In this document: piece by piece, positions 32,915 to 45,329 of the stretch
Layout of the letters: each line of letters opens with the position of its first letter
Numbering within the stretch: position 1 is the stretch's first letter
Assembly: GCA_047495785.1 (NCBI GenBank)
Contig: JBLDXI010000036.1
Location: 372,001-436,000 of the forward strand
DNA from: Lepidodermella squamata
Taxonomy: Eukaryota; Gastrotricha
DNA: 64,000 bases
Direction: 5' to 3'
The notes under the pieces: model-generated
What the model saw: the letters and a program-made list of their open reading frames with translations, nothing else
The model's database searches: none
What the model was told of the DNA's origin: nothing
Translations under genes and position numbers: made by a program

Positions 32915-35210
32915 TTAGAATTCTCCGGTGAGAATTCTCACGATTTCCGCGTGTCCATTCCAAGCAGCGTAATGCAATGGAGTCTCGCCATCTTTACTAG
33001 ATGCATTAACGTCAGCTTTGAATTCTCCGGCGAGAATTCTCACGATTTCCGCTTCTCCATTCTCAGCAGCATAATGCAATGGAGTCTCGCCATCTTTACT
33101 AGATGCATTAACGTCAGCTTTGAATTCTCCGGCGAGAATTCTCACGATTTCCGCTTCTCCATTCTCAGCAGCATAATGCAATGGAGTCTCGCCATTATGA
33201 TTAGAGGCAATAACGTCAGCTTTGAATTCGCCGGCAAGAATTCTCACGATATCCGCGTGTCTATTCCAAGCAGCGACATGCAAGGGAGTCTCGCCATATT
33301 CATTGAAGGCATTGACGTCAGCATGGAATTCGCTGGCTAAAATGCTCACGATTTCTGCATGTCCATTTTCAGCAGCGATGTGCAAGAGCGTCTCGCGTTC
33401 ATAATTAATTTCTCTAAAATTACCTGCCTTGGCAATGATTTTTAAGATCTCGGCGTGTCCTTCTCGGGCTGCGATGTGTAACGGTGACATGCCATCTCTC
33501 GATTTTGCGTTTGCTTTAGCTTTGAATTCCACCGCAAGTAAAATAACCATGTCCATGTGGCCTCCGAGCACGGCCAAATGTAAGGGTGTATAGCCCGAAT
33601 TCATAGTCGTGTTCACGTCTTTTATGAAATCAGATGCTAGCAATTTTGCAACTTCAGTCTGACCTTCCAACGCAGCAACATGTAACAAACTCATGCCTTG
33701 CTCATTCGTTATTTGAGTGTTCGCTCCCATTTCTTTTGCTAATAATCTAACCATCGTTGATTGGCCGTTCTCCGCTGCAGCCCATATCGGCGTCTTACCA
33801 TCTGCAGCTGCCGTCTCAACACTTCTCTGTGGCAATCGTCCAAGTATTCGTGCAATCTTTGTTCGACCGTTATTAGAGGCGACGTACATCGGCGTTCTTC
33901 CCAGTAGGTCCGTAGATAATGGATCAGCCTTGAACTTTGTCACCAGAAGACCTACTATATCATCATGGCCCTCTTGTGCAGCCAGAAACAACGGGGTAAC
34001 ACCTTCGTCATTCTTACAGTTCACATCCAAATTCAAAGTTGAGTTTGATAACAACGATTCAATTTCTGCCGTGTTGTGTTGCCTGATCAGTCGAAAGAGA
34101 TACTGAAACCACGGAATAGAAGTATATCTACGAATTCATTATCGAATCCACATACCATCTGCGCAACTTTTGGATCCAACAACTCTGTGAAACTGATCTC
34201 ATGCGCATTGTTCAGGATTAGCGGAGAATTTGGATCATTCAAAGATTTGAGTAGATCTAGCGGCGGCATACGCCTCGAACTGTCTTTCACCAAAAATGCC
34301 AAAATTATGTTTCGGAACTCGGGCGAATAGCCACGTGAATCGTTAAAGGGTTTTCGAATGTTTCTGAAAATGTGTTATCGTGATTCTCCTAAGATTTTCA
34401 GGTATAGAACTTACAGCATGATATCCAGGGCATTCTCAAACTGGGAAGAAGCCACGTGGTAAAAAAGTAAAAGACTTGGAAATAAAGCTAACAGGCCTGT
34501 AAAAATTCGCTAGCTCGAACAAAGTTACGCCCAAAGACCACCAATCGCTTTCGTACGAGTGCTCATTTTTGCCAAATAATTCAGGCGCCATGTACAGCTC
34601 GGTACCAAGCCTGAAGTTGTATGCTGTCCTTTTTGTACTGTTTGAAGAGCTTGAAGATTTGTTGACACATTGCGGAACTTTTATTTTAATGAATAAATTC
34701 ATCAGTTTTTACCTATCATATATTTTCGTCAGACCAAAATCGCCGAGTTTTACTAAACCGTTTTGCAGGAAAATATTTGTCGGCTTGATGTCGCGATGGA
34801 GCGCTCGCTTTTCATGCAGAGCAGCCAGTGCTGAAGCAAGTTGTAGCGACCATTCCAATAGCAAATCTTGAGGAATGGGCCGACCGTTTGCTTTCTTCAT
34901 GTAATCATCCAAGTCTCCACCCGAGCAGTATTCCATGACAAGGTAATAAACAACAGCTCCAGATGTTTCTTTCTCTGTGGTATAGAAGGAAGCAGCAGTG
35001 TTAAAAGCGAAGTTCAGCTCGTCAAAAGTCTATTTTAGGAATTGTCCGGTTAATTAATGGAATAAGATGTTTTTTGTTAAGAAAGAATAGAAAAGAAAAT
35101 CCATATTTTTTCTCTACGCTTTCAAGAGACGAAATGGCTTAGGGGTGCCGATAAGGCTTGAAGTTAATTCGCCTAAATTAGGTTGACATAACCTACCTGT
35201 AAAAGCTCCA
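32915..35210 (-). pseudogene. 5'-truncated NEK-like kinase/ankyrin gene (unit 2)
   Basis: Exons are 34713-34974, 34493-34637, 34415-34440, 34156-34363 and the ankyrin exon 32915-34102. As in unit 1 the exons for the N-lobe are absent, and the truncated exon 2 ends at the junction 35206-35210. The ankyrin exon has 11 repeats; two neighbouring repeats are identical at DNA level over 102 bp. Splice sites are all kept. Unless exon 1 at 43 kb is spliced over unit 3 to this copy, no full kinase can be made. Confidence 0.85.
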
Positions 35211-36547
35211 GCCTAATGCCGACCACAGACTTCTCACCATTGCGTGGCCCAACTCTACCAGGCTGAGTGATCCTCCATCGCTTCGTACCTCGCTGCTTCC
35301 GCCGGTTGCGCTTCTTCACGGCCAGTTGATCTGACGCACTTCAGAGAGCCGTCAGGATTTTTTTTATATTCACCCGGAGTACCATGACCAATTGCGCAGC
35401 GATCTCCTTCCTTTTTTTCTGCGACTGCCATGAGAGAAACAGCGGCCTATGTGACAATGAAAAGTTGGGTTAAAAAGGGGATTTATAGCGTAAAGCGGCT
35501 TCTCACCAAAACGACGATCGCCAATGAAAGCTTAGTTGCCATGACTACTTAACAGTTCAAAGAAAATATTTTGACTTTATATTGAAGAAAGAAACTTGAA
35601 TAATGAACTGAACAGAGTTAGGCTGCTTTATAACCACTTTGCTTGTCATTCTGTGTCTACGTCAGCATTAAGGTAATTTGCTTGCATTGGCATTCTATTA
35701 TGACGTGGGTGCCTAATGAATAAACAAGCATGCACGTCACAGCAACGCGACTGATTCAACATATTGAAGAAATGATCAAACAATGATGGGAATTCGACAG
35801 TGGGACAAACGCAGACCGGCTAAAGAAAAAATTGCCCATTCCACATGGCGAAATATCCCGGATCCCTGTTCGGTCGGAGTGCGATGATATCAGCATCGTT
35901 TGAGCGAATGCAAACAACCGCGGACCAGCAGGCTACAAATCTGCGGAAGCAAATATCTTCCTAGCTGTCCGTACAAAATCAACGTCGAAGAAAGGTGAAA
36001 CGATATCACCAGATTCTGCGACAAGAACAGATGGCAGTGTAAAGCCAAATAGCTGGGGAATTCCACATCAGCAATACGTGAAAAAGTTCGCTTCAAGCAG
36101 AGAATTACTTGCTGAACATTTCCAAGCCAGGGAGATGTACCGCTGCAAATTGTAACTTGGAATCATTTATTGAGCTAAAAATTAGGCTTGCAGACAACTC
36201 CGCTACCAGAAGGAAACTGGCGAACTGGAGACTTGAAATCATCTGAAAAGTCTCAAACTCGGAAAAACTCTGGAACACAGTGAAATCCATTCCAAAGCAA
36301 GTCGAGATGCCGGCACATAATGATGAATGATAAATGAACGATTGTGGCCTGATGGTTGATGATTGTCGAGTCGGTATTCTGCTGACAATTGGGGCCAGCA
36401 CATCATTTTTAGGTATTTTCGGCCCGAATTTTTCGTACCCCCGTGGTATGCCGTGTGGATTTTTTCGGCTGGAGGGGCCTTCGGGCGAATATTTTCCGCT
36501 ATCCGCTACTAAGCTCCCAAATATTTCGGTTTTTAGCAGTTTCTGAT

Positions 36548-36830
36548 AATAAACTACAGTTTTCTTATCGATTGGTTGTTTAAGCGAAGGTTGCATTCAG
36601 GTTGATGTGACCTGATTCGAACGATCCAAGGCGATTATTGAGGCAAAATGCAATAATCACTGTGCTAACGCCATGAATTTTTGGCGGCATTATTACATAT
36701 AATAATTTAACGAGGATGAAAGGTTTGACATATACTTATCATGCGGATACGAATTATAAGTTACTACGAATGCTTTGTTATTCAGCGTTCGTAGTACCGT
36801 TTTGTGTTATCAGCTGTATTGTGAGCTTTT
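36548..36830 (-). pseudogene. PAN remnant in unit 3
   Basis: Copy of the core-deleted PAN remnant described at 20818-21100. Confidence 0.75.
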
Positions 36831-38795
36831 GGTCATACGAAATCGTCATGCACGCCAGATAGAATGCTGAGTCCAATTTGTGAAAATTTGAAAACATTCT
36901 GATAGGGGAACGGAATCGGCATACGAAAATTAACCCTTTGCGCTGCTAAGGGGGATTTTGAACCGAAAAAGCAGCCGAAATCCTAAAGCGGTTTTTATGA
37001 TTTTTGTTTAAAAGCCGTCGAGCCGAGAACATTATGGTTTCAGTATTAATCGAATCTGCATTTCTCACAAACAAAATGTACCGAAGCGCGGGACGTTTTT
37101 CCTGTGAGAATCGTCATTCATGGAATCACCGAGACTTGGAAGAATGCAGTTCGATATGATAAATATTTTAAATAATGATATAAGATAATTAAAAAATTCT
37201 TGAAAGCCTTTTTATCATCTATATTACTAAACGACGAAGGTCCTCAACCGTTAAATTTGAATTTTCCTTTGTATTTGGCGGCATGCTTAAATAGTATACT
37301 TCCACTCACCCGGCGGCCAAGTGCTTAGTATCATTAGATAGAGAATAAAAAACTACTCGAGCGAAAAATGCCAGATTTCGAATCCGTCAAATCCGCAGTG
37401 TCAAAAATGCCAAAAAGCAAATAGAGCGCTTTCCGATTTTGAACGCAATTTAATTTAAAATACAAAAACATTTTTAAACTGTTAGTTAATTACTAAATCA
37501 AATTCTTATTAATTAAAATTTAAATATTTTCCATGGCGACGCGTTTGCGGGGAAATTCAAAAATGCCGGTCGCCGGGCGCCGCGTCGCGTGACCTTTGGG
37601 GTTCCATTATCTCAACCAAGGACACGTCCACGGGGTCGGGGCATGGTAAATTCGTGCTCAGCATGGTCGAATTGATAATTACAGCATGAGAAAAGCAAAT
37701 AAATCGAAAAAAAATTAATTATGTTGATCTCATGCATTGTCGTCACTATTCACAGGTACCATGATGGAAGACGCTCTAGATGTTACTCCTTGAGGGCGAA
37801 TGGCGACTTTTAAAATCTTTTACTACTGCTTTTCTTACTTAGATTTGTTGATTTCGTAGAAATAGATGGTTAATTAGTGTTTTTACATCTCATGAACGTC
37901 CTTTGCAAGATGTTGGATGTTCATGTTACGCATCCCTTTTAGGTTTAACCTCACTCATCCATTGCAAGATCTTCTGAGACTGGCTCAGGTCTGTAGAGCA
38001 TCTACCAAGATCATTTGATTAATGAATCAACTATGCTGAGTAAGAAAAACAACAGTAAAACCTTCGGGGAGTAATCCATCACCTCAAGGACTGAACTAAT
38101 TCGACTTGTGGAAATGAATTAGCCTATGTGGAAATGAAACATCAGGCTACAAAGGTGGGTGTGAACTAAAGCGGCTTCTCACCAAAACGAAGATCGCCAA
38201 TGTGAGCTTAGTTGCCATGAGTAGTTGACAGTTAAAAGAAAATATTTCGACTTTATCTTGAAGATGAAATTTTGAATAATGAACTGAGCGGAGTTAGCTG
38301 CTTTATAAGCACTTTGCCAGTCATTCGGCTAAATATCACACGTAGATATCGCGACTTGCGCATAACAGTTTTCTGGAAATAGATACGAATTGCGTAAAAT
38401 GCACTCGATGCGCATAAAAAACTGGTGTTCAGCATTTTTCCTAGCGAACAAGCACGCGACTGACTTGGCCAAGGAGGAGAAATTTAGTTGTTCGCCATTT
38501 GAGTCTATTTCCGGCACACTGCTATGGCACGATATTCACAGTGGATGGTAAATAAGATAACTATGCGCGCAGGCGGCTGATTCAACAAATTAAAGAAATT
38601 ATCAAACAATCAAACAATGATGGAAAATTGACAATGGCGTCGGTACAGCGTTCCGAAATGCCAAGTGCATTTTTTCTACATTTTACAGGAGGCGAAAAAA
38701 TGTAAGTTTTCTATTATAAAATAACTAATATTGTTCATGCATCTTGGAATTTTCCGTTGAAAACCGAAGCGGAACTTGAAGGTCGAAAATCGCGA

Positions 38796-39320
38796 CAGTG
38801 GTGATGTTGGGGCCCGAGTCCGAATACGCGCTCGGGCCGGCCCGAACGCCGTACGGGTAAGATTGATTTGCCGCTCCGCTTTAAAACATGCCCGTATGCG
38901 ACGTTTACTGTAAATTTAACAATTTTGGAAGAATCACGCTCCACCGCACACGGGCCGGCCAAGGTGTCGGCCCGAGCACGGCGGAGAACAATAGGAACCA
39001 GCGCTAGTGTCAGGGACCGCACTCGGGCCTCTTAAATACGACCGCCGGGCTTGGGTCGCCGGGCTCGGGTCATCCTACAACCAACACCCAACCCGATAAC
39101 TGTATCAAGTCCCGGCCCAAGCCCGGCGGCCCGAGTACGACGCGCGCCAGTGCCTAACACTGGTTCCCATTGTCCTCCGCCGTGCTCGGGCCGACACCTT
39201 GGCCGGCACGTGTGCGGTAGAGCGTGATTCTTCCAAAGTGCTATTACCCGGCCGCATACGGGCCGGCCCGAACGCGAAGGGGTAGAAATTCAGGCCCAGT
39301 TCAGCAGTCGAAGGTGGGAA
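38796..39320. mobile_element. GC-rich fold-back element (unit 3)
   Basis: Duplicate of the element at 23066-23590 carried by the tandem duplication. Confidence 0.65.
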
Positions 39321-39832
39321 AGACCACATGGAGACCCTTTAAAATGGGCCTGAAAATACCCCATAGTTCGAGGATCCTACGTCTCGCACAGTGAACGTAT
39401 TCCGTAGAAGCGTGGTGGGTGGCCGTCCGGCAAGAATTTTGATTCGATTCATTCTGTCAGGGAGATTTCAAGAGTAGGCCAAGCACTACTCCATACTACT
39501 TTATTAAGAATGAATCGAACATTGAGGATCTGCCATTCATAGCCTAAAATATCACAGGGAAATAACTGAAGCGAACATGGCATTGCATGGCATAATTGAT
39601 GATATCACACTTTATCACAAGCTAGTTAGTTCTTATTCCATGGCGGGATGCCAACCGGCAGATCCTTGCATTCCATTAACAAGCTTGAACCATTTGCTGG
39701 AATTTATTCACGCATTGGAAAAACCACCTGCATATTTCGATTCCCAGCTCCGATTTGCTCAATCGGAACCGTCGAACTTTGTCGAACTTTGACAAAGCAT
39801 GATGGTGATCCCAAATCCCAATACATCAGTGT

Positions 39833-40063
39833 GAATCTTATACCAGCGGATTCAGCGCAAAAAACATAATGTGTAACATATGTCGAAGCCACGATGATAA
39901 AAAATTGTAAACCGAAATTAAATTTTTTGAATAAAAGACCCAGTGGACCCATATGGACAGTGTGAATATTGATAACATTTAACTTCAGTTTAAAAATTTT
40001 TATCATCGTGGTTTCGACATATTTTATACAGTTTTTTGCGCTGAATCCGCTGGTATAAGATTC
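39833..40063. mobile_element. 231-bp MITE (unit 3)
   Basis: Duplicate of the element at 24103-24333 carried by the tandem duplication. Confidence 0.75.
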
Positions 40064-40509
40064 GAGGAGTTTGGAGCGGTTCGAAAGGGTGAAAAGTCAT
40101 GTTGAAAAATAGCTATTTTTCGCTATATTTTTGGTCGCGCTGAAATATAATCAGCGAAGGTAGAGCAAGACGCCGCTCTGATCGCTGAAGTCCATCAAGG
40201 TGATTATCCGATAACGAGATCTCCTCTCGAGCGTTCATATCTAGTGAGATCTAAAATCCTGGTACCAGTTTCTAGTTTCTACTATAATTCTTTTTTAATT
40301 TTTAGAAATCCATCTTTGCGTCGTGGAAAATAATCACAAGGGTAAAAGTTTCCTAATTTTTAAACTCGTACAATTGGCTAATTTTTTTATTATGTATCTA
40401 ATTCAAGTATGTTCTGCTGATCATTTCCCTAAGATCTCAACTAATCTGATTTGTTATAGCGCGGAACAGGTACTATATTTTTTAAACAATTAAGAATTAT
40501 TAACTTCAA

Positions 40510-40830
40510 TTAAGCTTCATTCTCTTGCGAGTGTGAACAGTTCGATTCCGTTCTCCGGCTGAGAATGTCAATGGTTTTCAGCTTGTTTTTCTCCGACACG
40601 TTATTGCCGCAATTCTGAGCGAGGAATAGAGCTGTCCAGCCTGTCGACGGTGCACTGTAATTGGCATCAGCTCCCGCCTCCCGTGTTAGAACATCTACAA
40701 CGTTGTGCTGGCCTTTCACTGATGCACACATGAGCGGTGTCATCCATTTTTCAGATGGCGATGTTTGACAGAGTATCCTCGACAACCGAGATGAGACCTC
40801 ATTGTTGATGCACAGAGCATTTACATCGAC
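40510..40830 (-). pseudogene. Ankyrin 3' segment beyond in-frame stop (unit 3)
   Basis: In-frame continuation of the kinase/ankyrin gene after TAA at 40831-40833. It encodes two further ankyrin-like repeats and an acidic tail, ending at 40510. It looks like the lost C-terminus of the complete gene. Confidence 0.75.
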
Positions 40831-43439
40831 TTAGAATTCTCCGGTGAGAATTCTCACGATTTCCGCGTGTCCATTCCAAGCAGCGTAATGCAATGGAGTC
40901 TCGCCATCTTTACTAGATGCATTAACGTCAGCTTTGAATTCTCCGGCGAGAATTCTCACGATTTCCGCTTCTCCATTCTCAGCAGCATAATGCAATGGAG
41001 TCTCGCCATCTTTACTAGATGCATTAACGTCAGCTTTGAATTCTCCGGCGAGAATTCTCACGATTTCCGCTTCTCCATTCTCAGCAGCATAATGCAATGG
41101 AGTCTCGCCATTATGATTAGAGGCAATAACGTCAGCTTTGAATTCGCCGGCAAGAATTCTCACGATATCCGCGTGTCTATTCCAAGCAGCGACATGCAAG
41201 GGAGTCTCGCCATATTCATTGAAGGCATTGACGTCAGCATGGAATTCGCTGGCTAAAATGCTCACGATTTCTGCATGTCCATTTTCAGCAGCGATGTGCA
41301 AGAGCGTCTCGCGTTCATAATTAATTTCTCTAAAATTACCTGCCTTGGCAATGATTTTTAAGATCTCGGCGTGTCCTTCTCGGGCTGCGATGTGTAACGG
41401 TGACATGCCATCTCTCGATTTTGCGTTTGCTTTAGCTTTGAATTCCACCGCAAGTAAAATAACCATGTCCATGTGGCCTCCGAGCACGGCCAAATGTAAG
41501 GGTGTATAGCCCGAATTCATAGTCGTGTTCACGTCTTTTATGAAATCAGATGCTAGCAATTTTGCAACTTCAGTCTGACCTTCCAACGCAGCAACATGTA
41601 ACAAACTCATGCCTTGCTCATTCGTTATTTGAGTGTTCGCTCCCATTTCTTTTGCTAATAATCTAACCATCGTTGATTGGCCGTTCTCCGCTGCAGCCCA
41701 TATCGGCGTCTTACCATCTGCAGCTGCCGTCTCAACACTTCTCTGTGGCAATCGTCCAAGTATTCGTGCAATCTTTGTTCGACCGTTATTAGAGGCGACG
41801 TACATCGGCGTTCTTCCCAGTAGGTCCGTAGATAATGGATCAGCCTTGAACTTTGTCACCAGAAGACCTACTATATCATCATGGCCCTCTTGTGCAGCCA
41901 GAAACAACGGGGTAACACCTTCGTCATTCTTACAGTTCACATCCAAATTCAAAGTTGAGTTTGATAACAACGATTCAATTTCTGCCGTGTTGTGTTGCCT
42001 GATCAGTCGAAAGAGATACTGAAACCACGGAATAGAAGTATATCTACGAATTCATTATCGAATCCACATACCATCTGCGCAACTTTTGGATCCAACAACT
42101 CTGTGAAACTGATCTCATGCGCATTGTTCAGGATTAGCGGAGAATTTGGATCATTCAAAGATTTGAGTAGATCTAGCGGCGGCATACGCCTCGAACTGTC
42201 TTTCACCAAAAATGCCAAAATTATGTTTCGGAACTCGGGCGAATAGCCACGTGAATCGTTAAAGGGTTTTCGAATGTTTCTGAAAATGTGTTATCGTGAT
42301 TCTCCTAAGATTTTCAGGTATAGAACTTACAGCATGATATCCAGGGCATTCTCAAACTGGGAAGAAGCCACGTGGTAAAAAAGTAAAAGACTTGGAAATA
42401 AAGCTAACAGGCCTGTAAAAATTCGCTAGCTCGAACAAAGTTACGCCCAAAGACCACCAATCGCTTTCGTACGAGTGCTCATTTTTGCCAAATAATTCAG
42501 GCGCCATGTACAGCTCGGTACCAAGCCTGAAGTTGTATGCTGTCCTTTTTGTACTGTTTGAAGAGCTTGAAGATTTGTTGACACATTGCGGAACTTTTAT
42601 TTTAATGAATAAATTCATCAGTTTTTACCTATCATATATTTTCGTCAGACCAAAATCGCCGAGTTTTACTAAACCGTTTTGCAGGAAAATATTTGTCGGC
42701 TTGATGTCGCGATGGAGCGCTCGCTTTTCATGCAGAGCAGCCAGTGCTGAAGCAAGTTGTAGCGACCATTCCAATAGCAAATCTTGAGGAATGGGCCGAC
42801 CGTTTGCTTTCTTCATGTAATCATCCAAGTCTCCACCCGAGCAGTATTCCATGACAAGGTAATAAACAACAGCTCCAGATGTTTCTTTCTCTGTGGTATA
42901 GAAGGAAGCAGCAGTGTTAAAAGCGAAGTTCAGCTCGTCAAAAGTCTATTTTAGGAATTGTCCGGTTAATTAATGGAATAAGATGTTTTTTGTTAAGAAA
43001 GAATAGAAAAGAAAATCCATATTTTTTCTCTACGCTTTCAAGAGACGAAATGGCTTAGGGGTGCCGATAAGGCTTGAAGTTAATTCGCCTAAATTAGGTT
43101 GACATAACCTACCTGTAAAAGCTCCAAAAACATAAACAACATTAGGATGTGACAATTTGTTTAATTTCTCATGCTGCAAAAGCAACAGCTGCAAAAGAGG
43201 TCGCAACTAGATGAAATCGTTACCTCTTCCTTGCTCAATTTCACCAGCCTTTCTGCGAAAGTTGGTTCCGCAGCAAATATTTCACGAATTCGCGTGAGGT
43301 TTACTGCCTTGACAGCGTAATGCGCCACGTCGTTGCTCCGCCTGCATAGCATCGTAGAGCCGAAGTAACCACTTCCCAATGACTTCTCGATTTTGAAGTC
43401 CTGCATTGAATAATACGTATTTTCCACACCTGCCGCCAT
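40831..43439 (-). CDS. NEK-like protein kinase with ankyrin repeats (complete copy)
   Basis: Seven exons join in frame to about 701 residues: 43224-43439, 43113-43173, 42629-42890, 42409-42553, 42331-42356 (26 bp), 42072-42279 and 40831-42018. Introns are 50, 222, 75, 52, 51 and 53 bp, all GT-AG; the fourth exon's 5' end may instead be 42565. The kinase has the glycine loop GSGYFG (22-27), Lys44, HRDIKPTN (152-159), DFG (171-173), APE (197-199) and DWWSLG, so all catalytic residues are present. Eleven ankyrin repeats follow from about residue 325. The hinge MEYCSGGDL and the HRDIKPTNIF loop resemble NIMA-related kinases. A likely role is Ser/Thr phosphorylation with ankyrin-guided partner binding; the substrate is unknown. 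The TAA at 40831 interrupts a repeat, so the protein may be shortened. Confidence 0.88.
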
Positions 43440-43995
43440 GATTGCCCATCGTTGAACAAAATGAATTCAACATACAGTATGCATTAGGCAAATAGCAAGT
43501 TACACATTAAGCTGAAAAAACGATGACTATAACTATATGTTATATTCTATAGGTATATGACATTGAATTAATTGTATAATATAAAGGCAAGTACTTGTAC
43601 ACGTAAGAAAATGACCGCAACAACATGCGTATTTTTTGGCGAAACATTTACTTGTAGTACATTTGACATTTGTACATTTGACGCCAGCTAAATGGTGAAA
43701 AGTTCGATTTACTATAATATTCAGACATAGGTAATGATGTGCCATCAAGGGTCACAGGTAGCGGGGACCAGTGTGCGAAGTAGGATCCGGGTGTTTTCTA
43801 CTTGTTTTCGAGGTCCCCCCTTTGGTTTTTTCAACCTTCCTCTGATTAAGGTCCCCGAGCTGGAGTGTCGCGACACCCCAGCAACCGTGTAATTCGCACC
43901 CTGCAATACATAAACTAGTTGACTTTCATAGGAGAATTCAAGTTAGATTTTTACTGATTTGATACTAGGTTTGATATATTTTTACTCAATAATTA
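43440..43995. other. Kinase upstream region; no other gene seen
   Basis: Contains the likely promoter side of the kinase gene, but no clear TATA box was assigned. About 43770-43870 resembles 59500-59610 (AGTAGGATCCGGG, CCTCCTCTGATT, GTCCC.GAGCT), a further short dispersed repeat. Confidence 0.45.
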
Positions 43996-44036
43996 TTTAC
44001 AAAAAATGAACGAAACATCAACGCAGTTTATTTGAA

Positions 44037-44393
44037 TCAGTTCTTGATATAGATTACAGTGTTCTTATTAAGTGGTCGTGCAAGAGAAGGCTCGCACTCC
44101 TTATATAGATTGCACCTCGTTGAGCCGATGGTGATATCAAAGGCGGCGCACTGTTCCGAGGCCGAGCATAGTTGAGCGCAGTTTTCAGGCTTCGACACGA
44201 CATAGCGGCGGAATTCTGGCAACTTGCAGCGGTGACTCACAGGCGAGTATCTGGCAATGATCGGCTTTGAAAGATGACCTGAGTCGAATTTCGGCGATGT
44301 GACCTGATTTAAACGATCCAAGGTGATTATTGTTGCTGCTATGAGGCAGAATACAACAATGACTGTGCACACGCTATAAATGTTTGTCGGCAT
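44037..44393 (-). CDS. PAN/Apple-domain type II membrane protein (copy 2)
   Basis: A 118-residue single-exon relative of the protein at 14690-15046, with the same start, the same length and all six cysteines. Changes are scattered and mostly conservative (YSVCTVIVVFCLIAATIITLDRL in the anchor region, split from the PAN part HRC...CNLYKEC), which suggests the frame has been kept. It sits in the same flanking unit (about 44000-44905), here without the MITE nest. Expected to be a membrane-anchored extracellular PAN module; the function is unknown. Confidence 0.75.
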   Translation of the reverse strand: MPTNIYSVCTVIVVFCLIAATIITLDRLNQVTSPKFDSGHLSKPIIARYSPVSHRCKLPEFRRYVVSKPENCAQLCSASEQCAAFDITIGSTRCNLYKECEPSLARPLNKNTVIYIKN

Positions 44394-44454
44394 TATTATA
44401 GTAATTGAACGATGAAGAAAAGGTTGACATATTATATTAAGGAATACGGATTAC

Positions 44455-44489
44455 TACTACGAATGCTTTGTTGTTCCGTGTTCGCAGTA
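44455..44489 (-). promoter_or_regulatory. Inverted repeat upstream of PAN copy 2
   Basis: TACTACGAA (44455-44463) and TTCGCAGTA (44481-44489) with one mismatched pair, at the same distance from the ATG as in copy 1. Confidence 0.45.
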
Positions 44490-45329
44490 CTCTCTCTTTG
44501 TTATCAGCTGTATTTTGATCTTTTTGTCATCCGAAGAATATTACAGCGACGATTTCTCCGACAAAAATATGTTTGGCTTGAATAGAATAGAACTTCACCT
44601 ATTGAATTGAGTAACTCGATCCTTCTTGAAGGATTTGAGAGAAAATTATTTCCCTCAAATTTCGTATTATTTTAGTGTTCTCCAGCAGTGTGCGACCTAT
44701 AATCTCCGAGCTGGGGAATACTTTCGAGTAATTTTAGTAAAGGCCCCTTTGGGCTATTTTTGTGTCTTCTATCTCGGAACCTCGGAACCTTCTCCCTCCC
44801 CGCCCCCTCCCATCTCTTCCTGTACCCAATGTACTTCACAGACTGCTCTCCAGGTATCCACGGCAATCCTCTACACAGAGGAATGAAAAATGCAATTCAA
44901 TACGAAATTATTTATGCAGGCAGAGCGTGCGGGTTGTGCTTGCTCGTGGTCGCAAAACAACATTAAACCTGTTGATTGTGGGGGGACACTACAAAGCCCT
45001 TGGTCGCAAATGACTTGCTGGTTCATACTTGCTGGCTCATTAACGTTTTCTGTTTGATTGTTGCAATAAAAGTGTTTCTCTTATGGCATTGTCTCGTTTC
45101 CTAATTAAAATGCGATTTTTTTAATTTTGCTGCGAAAAAAGTTGGTTTTTCTTCGGAAAAGAGGCCTTCTGAGGAAACGTATAATTCATGAGTTTCCATG
45201 AGTTTTTTTATTAATTCAGCTTGGTATAAAAAAGCATTATTCAATGTTAAGCCTTAATTCTGCAAAGACATTTCGACGCTGAAAATGAATGATGAATTTT
45301 CTATTCATTCATAATTCGAAATTCACGAT

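Larger units (their letters stand above)
27295..35210. repeat. Tandem unit 2 (7916 bp)
   Basis: Same content as unit 1 plus 102 bp in the ankyrin exon. No difference from unit 3 was noticed. Its left junction joins the last bases of kinase exon 2 to the inside of an R1 repeat at CTCCA (27290-27294). Confidence 0.97.
35211..43126. repeat. Tandem unit 3 (7916 bp)
   Basis: Rightmost unit; its right edge (CTCCA, 43122-43126) runs on into intact exon 2 of the kinase gene, so this is the ancestral side of the array on the right. Confidence 0.97.

Noticed and set aside
40831-40858. Tiny intron removing the ankyrin stop (GTGAGA...TAAG)
   Set aside because: It would be about 28 bp, too short for splicing, and the same donor-like string occurs in most of the ankyrin repeats.
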